Source: JAJFHI01 sp050633705 (GTDB lineage: Bacteria > Pseudomonadota > Alphaproteobacteria > Rhizobiales > Hyphomicrobiaceae). Taken from it: 64,000 bases of DNA. Position numbers and translations under genes: made by a program. Positions 1 through 8,513 of the stretch are shown piece after piece. The stretch covers positions 1-64,000 of the forward strand of contig JBOEGZ010000013.1 in the NCBI GenBank assembly GCA_050633705.1, read 5' to 3'. The notes beneath the pieces were generated by a model, which did not search any database, was not told the DNA's origin, and worked only from the letters and a program-made list of their open reading frames with translations. Within the stretch, counting starts at the first letter, position 1. Every line of letters begins with the position of its first letter.

Positions 1-366
1 CAGGGATGAAACACTCGAGTGATGCGAACGGTAAAAGCCCACGGCCAAGCTGCAAACAATAAGCAAAATCAGCACTAACCGAAGACCGAAGCCGATAGGT
101 AAATACGACAGAACCGGGCAGGCTACAATTGCTAGACAAAAGAATGCAGCCGAACGGATCGAGGTGCCACGTGTGTCTCTTTCCGGCCAGCTCTGGCCGA
201 GTGCATAAACCAACACAGCGATATGACCCACAGCCAAATAGTAGAGGCAGGTGACCCATATCGTAGGCTCGAGCGGCATCCGAAAATATGTCAGGAAGAC
301 CGCGGTCACGACGCTGTAGGCGGTAAAGAACACCACCGCCACCGAGTTTTTATTATGATGCATCAT
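1..366 (-). CDS. Multi-pass membrane protein, 3' end outside window (partial)
   Basis: This frame is open from an ATG at 366-364 to the window edge, giving 122 residues without a stop. The start is a tandem ATG ATG followed by His-His. The visible part is strongly hydrophobic, with about four membrane-spanning stretches (roughly residues 8-28, 36-56, 72-90 and 95-111) joined by short loops. The only clearly polar segment is a charged loop around residues 60-70. It lies 43 bases downstream of the next minus-strand membrane gene (410-2479), so the two are probably co-transcribed. No family motif is visible in this fragment. By context it may belong to the same surface-glycan set, perhaps as a GT-C-like or flippase-type integral protein, but that is inference only. 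Confidence 0.55.
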   Translation of the reverse strand, partial: MMHHNKNSVAVVFFTAYSVVTAVFLTYFRMPLEPTIWVTCLYYLAVGHIAVLVYALGQSWPERDTRGTSIRSAAFFCLAIVACPVLSYLPIGFGLRLVLILLIVCSLAVGFYRSHHSSVSSL

Positions 367-409
367 AGCTCAGTCACTCCGGCGCCGTTCTGACTTTCGT
401 AATGATACA

Positions 410-2479
410 TCAGGTCCCCGGTTGTTTCGGAGTCAGATAAAGAAGAGTACCAAATCGATCCGCAACAACGTATTGCTCAAACAGATCGTCATAGGGAGGC
501 AGCAGGTCGTCATATACGGCGGGACGATCAGGTGCTCGGTGAGTCTGAATAAACAGGTGCTTGACCGGCCTGTCGTTGAGGAAACGCATCATTGCATCTC
601 GGTCTTCCTGCAACACTATCTCAAACAATCCCGGGCCCGGAAAGGCTGACGACAGTCCTGCTTCTGCCAAATACGCTCCCTGGGCATGGGCATGGGCAAT
701 AATCGCTGCTGAATCATCCTGACCCACCTTTTCTTTTATGAACTCGATCGCCGCATCGGCTCTTGAATCAGGATTCTTTATTATCGTGCGGACAGTGTCA
801 TAAGTGGCCGTCATCAATTTCGGCACGCTAGTGGCCCAGGCCAAAGATAATGCTACTCCGATAACCAGTGCCGGAAGGGAATACCATCCTACTATATGAG
901 ATTTGAGTTTTGCCATACTTGCCGCGCGGACGAACTTTTCTGCGAACACAAAAGCAATGATCACCGCCGGCCAGCCGACAAAAGCAAGAACTTTGGGATG
1001 GGATCTACCTTGGAAATAGGTGAACAATCCGATGCCGAGGACGCTGAGGAATATCAAAAGGTTCGATGTTTCGTTGGAAGATTTGTTAGCAGCACGATAG
1101 AGGCCGGCTGCAAGTGCCGTGACATAGAGACCATAGATCGAAATCCAAGCGCCCCAAGGCTTCATGGGTAGCATGCCAAATCCCACGGAATAGAAAATGG
1201 ATTGATATTTGATCCACTCTTCCAGATGAACGCTGGTTGCAGCTTTGAGGCTGAGATAGGCCAAGAAACACATGCCTGTTAGAGTAAAAGCAGCCACGAA
1301 AATACTTGCAATACGAAGGTGGCGCCAGCGAGTGGGACCAAAGATCAAGTTACTGACGAAAAATGCTAGAAAGGCTCCCGTGACAGGAACGCCCGAATCC
1401 AAATTCCAAATAACTGCGAGACCAGAAAATGCACCGAGACCCATTGCGTGCCGGCCCCCAAAAGGTGACCGCATCGTCTGGAAAAACAAGAAAATCGCAA
1501 GAGCAGGAAACACAAATCGTAGCGGCCAGACTTGGTAGTACTCGCTTCCCTCAACTGTTATCAAGGTAGTCGACCAGAGAGATCCAACTAACCAGAGTAA
1601 AGTGAGAGCGCAAATGACGAAGACGACGTCGAGGCGGATCAATGCCCTTACCGTGACGAGAATGCAGAAGGTCGCGATGAGCTGTAAGACGACCATGATC
1701 GCTGTGAATGCCAATACGGAATGACCTGTGATCCACCATATCGGTGCCAACAGCTCACCATAGAGTCCGTACTGGGCGGGAAGATCGCTCAATAGAGTCT
1801 TCCCCGCCATGACTTGCGAGACTGAGTAAAACACAGCCTCGAAGTGGCCATCGCCTGCGATCATGTCTGCGCTGCGGAAACGTGGTGCCAAGCTGGTCAT
1901 AAGTAAAGCGGCGATAACGACAAACGTTAATCGACCGGTTTGTTGGAGAAGGAGAGAGCCAACCCAACTTTCCGGGTAACGAGAAACGGCAAAAAGCCCC
2001 CCAACGGACAAACCAATGGCAACTAGCAGCAAAGCCATCGCCCAGGGCCTGCCAACGATATGTGGCACGCCATTAACGAGATAACCGAAGGTATCGGAAC
2101 CCACTACGAAGCCAAACAGGGACAGTGACAATCCTGCGAGCAGCACATGCCGGCTCCAACTTGGCACCACATCTCGCCTCGCCAGAAAGCGTGCGGTCCA
2201 GATCGAGAAGATAACCGCTGGATATGTTGCTACGACCGCGATCAGATAGGCGAAACGTTCGAGAGGCTCCGGATTGATATGTGATCGATAGGTCTCAATA
2301 AAGAGTGGACGCAGCGTCTCAATCTGCATAGCGGGGAGCAGGTAAGGGCCAGCCTGCCAAGCGAGAACGGTAACGGTTGTAACCATGCCAATGGAAAGCA
2401 CGGCGGCTAAAATAACTTCGAACTGTTGAATTGGGATGGGGTTTGCGGTCATCGTCTCTAATTCGGATCTATTTCGCAA
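410..2479 (-). CDS. Large polytopic membrane protein, GT-C glycosyltransferase-like
   Basis: This is a 689-residue integral membrane protein with about twelve hydrophobic spans spread over residues 20-560, followed by a soluble C-terminal tail of roughly 125 residues. After the sixth span there is a loop with Asp-Gly-His-Phe (residues about 209-212) and then PAQYGLYGELLAPIW. An acidic loop followed by a Tyr-Gly-rich segment is reminiscent of GT-C enzymes such as ArnT/PMT relatives, which use polyprenyl-phosphate sugars at the outer face of the inner membrane. The assignment rests on topology and that loop only. Neighbouring genes (acyltransferase, GT-D, GT4) support a role in surface polysaccharide. 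An alternative is a non-enzymatic polysaccharide membrane protein. The start at 2479 is one choice; the ATG at residue 10 is an alternative. Confidence 0.6.
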   Translation of the reverse strand: MRNRSELETMTANPIPIQQFEVILAAVLSIGMVTTVTVLAWQAGPYLLPAMQIETLRPLFIETYRSHINPEPLERFAYLIAVVATYPAVIFSIWTARFLARRDVVPSWSRHVLLAGLSLSLFGFVVGSDTFGYLVNGVPHIVGRPWAMALLLVAIGLSVGGLFAVSRYPESWVGSLLLQQTGRLTFVVIAALLMTSLAPRFRSADMIAGDGHFEAVFYSVSQVMAGKTLLSDLPAQYGLYGELLAPIWWITGHSVLAFTAIMVVLQLIATFCILVTVRALIRLDVVFVICALTLLWLVGSLWSTTLITVEGSEYYQVWPLRFVFPALAIFLFFQTMRSPFGGRHAMGLGAFSGLAVIWNLDSGVPVTGAFLAFFVSNLIFGPTRWRHLRIASIFVAAFTLTGMCFLAYLSLKAATSVHLEEWIKYQSIFYSVGFGMLPMKPWGAWISIYGLYVTALAAGLYRAANKSSNETSNLLIFLSVLGIGLFTYFQGRSHPKVLAFVGWPAVIIAFVFAEKFVRAASMAKLKSHIVGWYSLPALVIGVALSLAWATSVPKLMTATYDTVRTIIKNPDSRADAAIEFIKEKVGQDDSAAIIAHAHAQGAYLAEAGLSSAFPGPGLFEIVLQEDRDAMMRFLNDRPVKHLFIQTHRAPDRPAVYDDLLPPYDDLFEQYVVADRFGTLLYLTPKQPGT

Positions 2480-3174
2480 AATTTTAAGAAGACTCTAGTA
2501 ACGGCGCAAATAGTCTGTGACCCTTCACTCCCATCCTTATAGTAGCGCATCGAACCCTGCCATTTAGGTGTGCAGACGCCAAGATGATGTTTTGCCCAAT
2601 TTACACAATGGCTCGGGCAGTGCAATCACACCGCCCGGATCATGTCCTCTTTATCCATCCACCGTGCCGCCAGAAATTTTATTGAAAACAATACACAGCT
2701 CATGAGCTTAACACAGTCTAGCAAGAATTTTTAAGCAGCTTTGCTTCCGGCTCTATTTTCAAGACCCAATGACAATCGGATAAAATAAATGTATTATTGC
2801 AGGCTACGTTTCCAATGCATGGCAAGCAATTGACATTCTTCGGGTTTTAGAGGTCCACAAACTCAAAGACTTCACTATCTAGGCGATCCTCGCCGCCGGT
2901 TGCAGCCATGCCGGCCGCTGTGGCAGCGCCAACCAATACAAGTTTTAAAACAATAGAGCATGACTCTTTTGCACTGAATAAATTGACCTAAGTGCAGGGC
3001 AAGGCTAGGAAAAAATTATCTCTCGCAATAGTGTTGGTTGACAATGTCAGGCTGCGATCCACCCAACAACATTGGCGCCCGGTCAAAAGACTGGAGGTCG
3101 ACACGGATTTGATGAGCTTGATAATTCTGCTGTGCGTCTTTCTTGTAAAAACAAATTAAGTTGGAAAATTAGAA
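2480..3174. other. Intergenic stretch, AT-rich, one cryptic short frame
   Basis: About 700 bases separate the divergent genes at 2479 (minus) and 3175 (plus), so promoters for both should lie here. The sequence is AT-rich and I see no convincing -35/-10 pair. A GC-richer island at about 2847-2988 on the minus strand reads as a short frame with no ATG near its start. It ends in an acidic tail (Asp-Ser-Glu-Val-Phe-Glu-Phe-Val-Asp-Leu, stop at 2849-2847) after an Ala/Gly-rich hydrophobic stretch. It could be the remnant of a gene end. No transposon ends or RNA genes were recognised. Confidence 0.4.
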
Positions 3175-4209
3175 ATGAAACTATCCGTCGGACCTATCGA
3201 AATAGCGGTCAGTCGCAATTCGCGATCAAACTTGACAAAATCACCGAGTGCCATTGACCCTCGCAAAGAAAAAACTGCGTCAGCAGATACCAATTCGACT
3301 ACGGCGAATGTTCAGATGGTGAACGTCAATGAGCCTGAACACCATTTGACGCCAGCCAATTTAATTGAACTTAATCAGTCCACGCTCACATACATCAGAA
3401 ATCTATCTGATGAAGAGATTTCCAGACGCATCGCTGCAGTCAGCATAGAAAGTCTCGAATCTGAAGATGATTTCATTAAAGCAAAAAATATTCTCAGCGT
3501 CGAAGGCATTCTCATAATTCCAAATTTTATTCAAGGAGAAGTCTTCGAAAGAGTACGATCAACTTTGGCTGCACAAATTACCGAAATAATCGAAAACGCC
3601 GACGGAGATGAGAACTATGAGAACGACAATATTCTCATCCAGAAAAAGAAGATGGCAATAAAAGGCTATACTAATCTGGCATCTCACTCCAAGACCATTG
3701 CTAGCGTTCGCCAAGGTGCCGACCAGGGGATGATCGATGTATTCAACATCGACAAACTCCTTGAAAAAAAAGAAAAAACTTGGCTCAGGAAGAAATTCGA
3801 TAACAATTGGCTTCTTTCACTAGTCGCCATGGGCAACAGCGAAATACAGTCCCGAAATCTAAATCTCTATCTCAACAAAGGTATTGAGAAAACCCGTGGC
3901 TTTCATGTTGACGACTTTAATATTACTTATAAATCGTTCGTATATTTGAATGATGTATTGTCTATGAATGAAGGACCTTATTGTTACGTCCGAAAATCAA
4001 ATCAAGATTGCTGCTGGAGAACGGCCAACAAATTAGTTTCGGCGGGCTGTGATGCAAAGACCGAAGCACCGCTTCTTGATTATTCGCAGATTGTGCCAGC
4101 AATCGCGCCAAAAGGCTCTCTTGTTCTCAGCGATCAGAGCGGCATCCATCGAGGGCTACCTCAGGCACCAAATGCACAACGCCAAGCACTGGTAATGAGA
4201 TACAAGTAA
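3175..4209 (+). CDS. Phytanoyl-CoA dioxygenase-like (PhyH) Fe(II)/2-oxoglutarate oxygenase
   Basis: A 344-residue protein. The C-terminal half carries the facial-triad pattern of Fe(II)/2-oxoglutarate dioxygenases: HxD at His244-Val-Asp246 (context GFHVDDF), a distal histidine at His325 (GIHRG), and Arg336 eleven residues later, positioned to bind 2-oxoglutarate. A segment at about residue 107, VEGILIIPNFI, resembles the usual N-terminal opening of PhyH domains. The first 80 or so residues are polar and low in predicted structure. PhyH proteins hydroxylate diverse small molecules, and members in surface-polysaccharide islands may modify sugars or lipids; the substrate is unknown here. The gene is AT-rich like its neighbours. 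The Shine-Dalgarno match is weak, so the start is uncertain. Confidence 0.65.
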   Translation: MKLSVGPIEIAVSRNSRSNLTKSPSAIDPRKEKTASADTNSTTANVQMVNVNEPEHHLTPANLIELNQSTLTYIRNLSDEEISRRIAAVSIESLESEDDFIKAKNILSVEGILIIPNFIQGEVFERVRSTLAAQITEIIENADGDENYENDNILIQKKKMAIKGYTNLASHSKTIASVRQGADQGMIDVFNIDKLLEKKEKTWLRKKFDNNWLLSLVAMGNSEIQSRNLNLYLNKGIEKTRGFHVDDFNITYKSFVYLNDVLSMNEGPYCYVRKSNQDCCWRTANKLVSAGCDAKTEAPLLDYSQIVPAIAPKGSLVLSDQSGIHRGLPQAPNAQRQALVMRYK

Positions 4210-4222
4210 TCCGTTTCGATGA

Positions 4223-4412
4223 GTAGCCTTTCATTTTCCTCATCCAGAATACTATTCGTACTCAGGGGAAAGTGCACATCCCATCAATGTTGTCTTTGAT
4301 AGAATTGATGTCGACGGAACGACGGATTTATTACCAAACTTAAATCGACCCAAATATCAGCAAATTATGTCGCGTATTTCACACGACATTCCCCAAAAAA
4401 ATCCAGGTCGTA
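4223..4412 (+). other. Coding-like remnant between the PhyH and acyltransferase genes
   Basis: After a TGA at 4220-4222 a plus-strand frame stays open through this gap. It reads like genuine protein rather than noise: His-Pro-Glu-Tyr-Tyr-Ser-Tyr-Ser-Gly-Glu-Ser near its start, then VVFDRIDVDG and LNRPKYQQIM. It has no start codon until ATG 4367, and its last part runs into the acyltransferase gene in a different frame. The best guess is the 3' remnant of a decayed gene, or the continuation of the upstream PhyH gene after an indel. I cannot assign a family. Confidence 0.35.
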
Positions 4413-6400
4413 ATGCAATACAAAACAGAAATAGATGGAATTCGAGCAATTGCTGTTCTTTCTGTCTTACTGTTCCATCTCAACCCTACATTCTTGCCCG
4501 GTGGTTTTCTCGGAGTCGATGTTTTCTTCGTTGTATCGGGCTTCCTAATGACGAAGATTATCGTGTCAGAAATTCAATCTGACACGCTTTCCTACTTTAC
4601 TTTTATGGCCCGAAGAGCCCTTCGGATCATTCCAGCGTTGGCACTCTGGATACTCATCAGCTTATTGGTTGGCTTTGTCATTCTGCCCCCGGATGATCTA
4701 ATGAATCTAGCAGAGAGCGCTCTCTCAGCAAGCATATTTGGTTCCAATTTCTACTTCTATGCGAATACAGGATATTTTGACGCCGCAGCAGGAAATATGG
4801 CTTTGTTACACACATGGTCTTTGGGCGTCGAAGGCCAATTTTATGCTGTTTGGCCCATTCTATTGATGGCGATAGCAGTAGTTGGCTCAACACCCAAACT
4901 CAGAAAATACCAACTGGGTGCAGTTACGATTTTTTTCGTTGGTTTGGTCTGCTACATTCTATTGGAATCGTCAGATCCAAAAGCAGCATTCTTTTTTCCA
5001 TTTGGTCGTTTCTGCGAATTTGCAGCAGGTGCAATTGCTGCAACCACTTCTCGACCTGCTAATGAGTACTTAGCGCCAAAACCAAATGTAGCGACAGGAA
5101 TAGGCATCAGCTGTATTGCAGTTTTGATGGCATATTTTTATTTTCTCAATGAACTAAAATCTCATCCCGCAAATGATGCTATCTTCGTATCGGTTGCTTC
5201 AGGAATACTACTGCTAGTTTCGAACCATAGCCCGCCTATCAACGCCCTACTTTCTTTTCCAGTGGCTCGCGCTATTGGAAAAATTTCATACTCACTGTAC
5301 CTCGCCCACTGGCCGGTAATTGTATATTTTCGTCACTATTCGGGGGCTGAAACACTTCAGGCTTGGGAGCAATTAATGTTACTCTCTGTTATTTTTTGCG
5401 TTAGCTTCCTTTCTTGGAAGCTTGTGGAAATTCCTTTTCGGACTCGCCCTTATGGCATGAAAAAAACAAGCATAAGCGCTTTAGTCGTTGCAGCAATTTC
5501 TGTTGTCACTGGCCTCACAATCTACACCGCTGGATGGCCATCGCGTCTGTCAGACGAGATAATACCCGTGGCAAACCGAAATGTCATGTGGAAATGGCAG
5601 TGTCCATCAGAATACGATCTCGGACTATACAAAGGAAAAACCTGCGTTCTTGGTCAACCGTGGGAATCCGCCAAAAACCACGCAATTCTATGGGGTGACA
5701 GTCACGCATTGCATTATGCGCCACTGTTAGACATCTCGGCCAGAACTTCGAATACGGCGATCGCACTGGCCTATGGCTGTTCTCCATTCATTGACAACGA
5801 CATCGCTACTCGGGAGTTAACAACCAAGCCAAATTATTCGGCTCGCTGCGCTGAAAAACGAAAAGACGTCCTAAAGGTTATACACCAAAGATCTGAAATA
5901 AAAACGGTCTATCTGGCGTCGTTCTGGTCCAGTCTACCAAAACAACTTAAATCAAACCGAGACTCGGTACCTTCGCAAAACGGTCAAATAATAATGGATC
6001 TTGCATTTAGTACTCTAGTCAGGAACCACTCCCTAAATTCGAAACGAATTGTGATTCTTGGTGAGGTGCCACGTGCAAGTAAAAACTTATTGGAATGCTA
6101 CCGTAGGTCTAATGACGGCTGTTCCGAAAACCCTGTGAGCTGGATTATTCTACCATACCAAGAAAGCTAGTCAGAAAACTTCATGCGCCGGCAAACAAAG
6201 TCCTTGAGAATGTTGCTCGAAAATTTGAGCATGTTGAGTTCTACAAGATTACAGATTTGTGGTGCGGCGAAAATAATTGCAAGACCATCTTCAACAACGA
6301 GTTTCTCTATCGGGATGTTCACCATATTCGACGCAATCTCAATGAGGGCACTAAAGAACAGCTCGTCGAAAAACTGAAGCTAACACCGCTAATGCAGTAG
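4413..6400 (+). pseudogene. OafA/YrhL-type O-acyltransferase with SGNH domain, frameshifted near the 3' end
   Basis: The first frame (4413-6170, 585 residues) opens with MQYKTEIDGIRAIAVLSVLL, the classic start of acyltransferase-3 membrane proteins. It continues with PGGFLGVDVFFVVSGFL and the RRALRIIPAL arginine motif. About ten membrane spans fill residues 10-370. A periplasmic SGNH hydrolase domain follows, with the nucleophile block GDSHALHY near residue 430. The frame stops at 6170, but another frame continues from about 6140 to a TAG at 6398-6400. That continuation reads PRKLVRKLHAPANKV..., ending with the expected catalytic Asp-x-His block (YRDVHHIR) and about 30 further residues. The full span is one base short of a multiple of three, so a single-base deletion between about 6117 and 6170 splits the SGNH triad. 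Intact, it would be about 662 residues, the usual family length. It probably O-acetylates a surface glycan. Decay and a sequencing error are both possible. Confidence 0.8.
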
Positions 6401-6514
6401 ACCCGTTTTAGTTGGATGTACCCTGTTGTCACGAAATGCAAATATTCTCAGACAAATCTTATCATTCGAATATGTCTTCCGCGCAAACTCATACTTCTTA
6501 GCAATCCATGAAGA

Positions 6515-6652
6515 ATGGTGTTACAGTTTTACGGGGCAGGAAAAGTCGTACGTAAGAACGAGATTTTCACAGACGGAAATTCCTACCATCCAACCCTTGC
6601 TTCGCCACAAGCACCCAGCTTCTTTCGAAATCTAAAAAAGGCCTCTGGATAA
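6515..6652 (+). CDS. Small ORF (45 residues) abutting the GT-D gene start
   Basis: ATG at 6515 to TAA at 6650-6652. The next gene's ATG (6653) follows the stop with no spacing (TAAATG), an arrangement compatible with translational coupling. The peptide begins MVLQFYGAGKVVRKNEIF, continues with FTDGNSYHPTL and ends FFRNLKKASG. It has balanced composition and no low-complexity bias, so it looks like real coding sequence. It has no visible signal peptide or membrane span. It may equally be the 3' end of a decayed gene whose upstream part lies in another frame between 6426 and 6515. Function unknown. Confidence 0.35.
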   Translation: MVLQFYGAGKVVRKNEIFTDGNSYHPTLASPQAPSFFRNLKKASG

Positions 6653-8278
6653 ATGTGGATCAAAAAATCAAATATCTACAGCCAGGCTAAGAAATCACTT
6701 GTTGATTCAATTCGACGCGCAAAGCAACTTGTAGGTTTCATGTTTCCAAAACTCAGCCCGTCACTCAAGAATGAACTGGATTCAAACCATATTGTTGCAC
6801 TTCTTCAAATTGCACTTACAGACTCCCAAAATCCGTTATCGACATTGTCAGAACTAACATCTCTTGATCGTCTGTCGGACGAACAGATAATAAAAGCAAT
6901 TCACAATCTTTATGTGGCAAGACATCCGGCAGCCTTCAAGATCTTTCAAGAATTGGAGCAGAATGAGCATATCTTGTTAAAGCAGAAAAACGTTTCTGCT
7001 TGGATGAGCCTCCTGCTGCAGGAGTCGTCTGGTAAAGTATTGTCGATAGGTGAGGTGAAAGAAAACATAAAGCAGTTTCAAAATTTTCAAAATTTTGCGC
7101 GACGTCAATTCGAGAACATGACGTTCCTGGCACTTCTTAAGGGAGGCCACCTTTCACTAACGAAACTCTTTTTTCTCGAGTCACGTTTCTTTACGCTGTC
7201 CATGCTTCCGGATGTTCACAAAATTGGTTTACTACGAGCTGCTCTGAAAGATGGGCCAGACGTTTATCTAGAGATACGAAGCAAGCTTCACCTATCTAGT
7301 CTAGAAATTTTAAAAGTACATGAACTAGACGTCACCGCTGGCCATGCAAGCCCACAGAGTCATTCACAACTCGTCAATGCTTTTCTCGACTGCACCCCAA
7401 ACGGAGTTCAAGCGGACATCTCACGCGCCGTTAAACCTGCATATAGGCAGTTGTCCGATCAGATGGAATTCATCGATGTTCGAGTTAATTTGCAACAGAG
7501 ACATCGACTTCTGGATACAATTTTTCAACACATCGAGCAACAAAAAGGTTTCTCTCTCATTCGTCTGGGAGACGGTGAATCTTATGCTTGGCAACAGAAC
7601 TACAATGGAGATTCCAGTTCAGATATTAAACTGCGGGAGAGGCACTGGTGGGGCGTAGAGTTACCCCAGGACTTGCGACAGAAGATTTCAGAAAGGCTCC
7701 TTACTGCCATATCTCATGCAGACGTTATTGGGATTCCGAGCATCTACAGATTGATAAGAGATACTACATCCCAAACACCCAATATGCAATCCAATGCACA
7801 GGCGCGAGGTGTACTTTGTGTGTTGGAAAACATAGGGTCCAATATTAAACACAATACCACGTTTACAGAGGATCGCGTGCATCAAGTTGTATTCGACGTC
7901 AAAGCCATTCACAAACTGTCTCGGGTAGCAAATCGCATCATTTTTGTTTCAAGCGTACAGCCAGAAACGATTGCAAATATCATGTGCGATATATCTGACG
8001 GAACGCCAATTGAAATCATCGAAGTTCCGACGCACAAAAAAACAACCGCGAATGACTTGTTTGTAGAAGGTGCCAAGCCATTACCCTACGTATACGAGAG
8101 TATTATAGATCGCATAGATAAAGCCTCCCAGCCAGGAGATTTAGTTCTGGTTGCTGCGGGTGTTATTGGGAAAATTTTCATCGATACTGCACGTCGAAAT
8201 AATGCAGTAGCCTTGGACTTAGGTTCTGTGGTTGATTACTGGGCCGGAGCTAGAACACGAAGTGTTGCTGATGTCTGA
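6653..8278 (+). CDS. Glycosyltransferase with C-terminal GT-D fold domain (DUF1792-like) and long N-terminal helical region
   Basis: A 541-residue soluble protein. Residues about 280-541 show features of the GT-D glycosyltransferase family: a FSLIRLGDGES block with the Asp-Gly-Glu motif at 307-309, a middle IIFVSS strand, and a C-terminal GKIFIDTARRNNAVALDLG / VVDYWAG block. In this family the DGE triplet takes part in metal or nucleotide-sugar binding. The first ~270 residues are helical, rich in Leu, Gln and Ser, with no recognised domain; they are not part of the minimal GT-D fold and may mediate partner binding. It lies in the glycan island, directly after a 45-residue ORF with no spacer. 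Acceptor and sugar are unknown. The GT-D call is fairly confident, the exact role is not. Confidence 0.65.
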   Translation: MWIKKSNIYSQAKKSLVDSIRRAKQLVGFMFPKLSPSLKNELDSNHIVALLQIALTDSQNPLSTLSELTSLDRLSDEQIIKAIHNLYVARHPAAFKIFQELEQNEHILLKQKNVSAWMSLLLQESSGKVLSIGEVKENIKQFQNFQNFARRQFENMTFLALLKGGHLSLTKLFFLESRFFTLSMLPDVHKIGLLRAALKDGPDVYLEIRSKLHLSSLEILKVHELDVTAGHASPQSHSQLVNAFLDCTPNGVQADISRAVKPAYRQLSDQMEFIDVRVNLQQRHRLLDTIFQHIEQQKGFSLIRLGDGESYAWQQNYNGDSSSDIKLRERHWWGVELPQDLRQKISERLLTAISHADVIGIPSIYRLIRDTTSQTPNMQSNAQARGVLCVLENIGSNIKHNTTFTEDRVHQVVFDVKAIHKLSRVANRIIFVSSVQPETIANIMCDISDGTPIEIIEVPTHKKTTANDLFVEGAKPLPYVYESIIDRIDKASQPGDLVLVAAGVIGKIFIDTARRNNAVALDLGSVVDYWAGARTRSVADV

Positions 8279-8437
8279 TTCGTGAACCAACACGGGTAGA
8301 GTAAGCTGTGATGAATGATCTGCAATCTGAAAAATAGAGACCATAAGGCTGGCGCTTAGAACAGAAGTCCTTCAAATCAGAAGTTTATAAAAACTTGCGA
8401 GATTTCAATGATCTATTGCGTAGTTCCGTTTAGAACT

Positions 8438-8504
8438 CTACAGCTTTCATCCGGGTAACACATGTTAGCAGAAATTCAAAATCTGCTCATAAAAATAGCT
8501 GTAG
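8438..8504 (+). promoter_or_regulatory. Nested inverted repeats overlapping the ribosome-binding site of the 8514 gene
   Basis: An outer 8-base arm CTACAGCT (8438-8445) is complementary to AGCTGTAG (8497-8504). Inside it, AGCAGA (8467-8472) pairs with TCTGCT (8482-8487) around a 9-base loop. The 3' outer arm overlaps the likely Shine-Dalgarno sequence TAGGA, just before ATG 8514. Folded RNA could therefore mask the ribosome site. Structure and control are inferred from sequence complementarity only. Confidence 0.4.
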
Positions 8505-8513
8505 GACGGCAAT

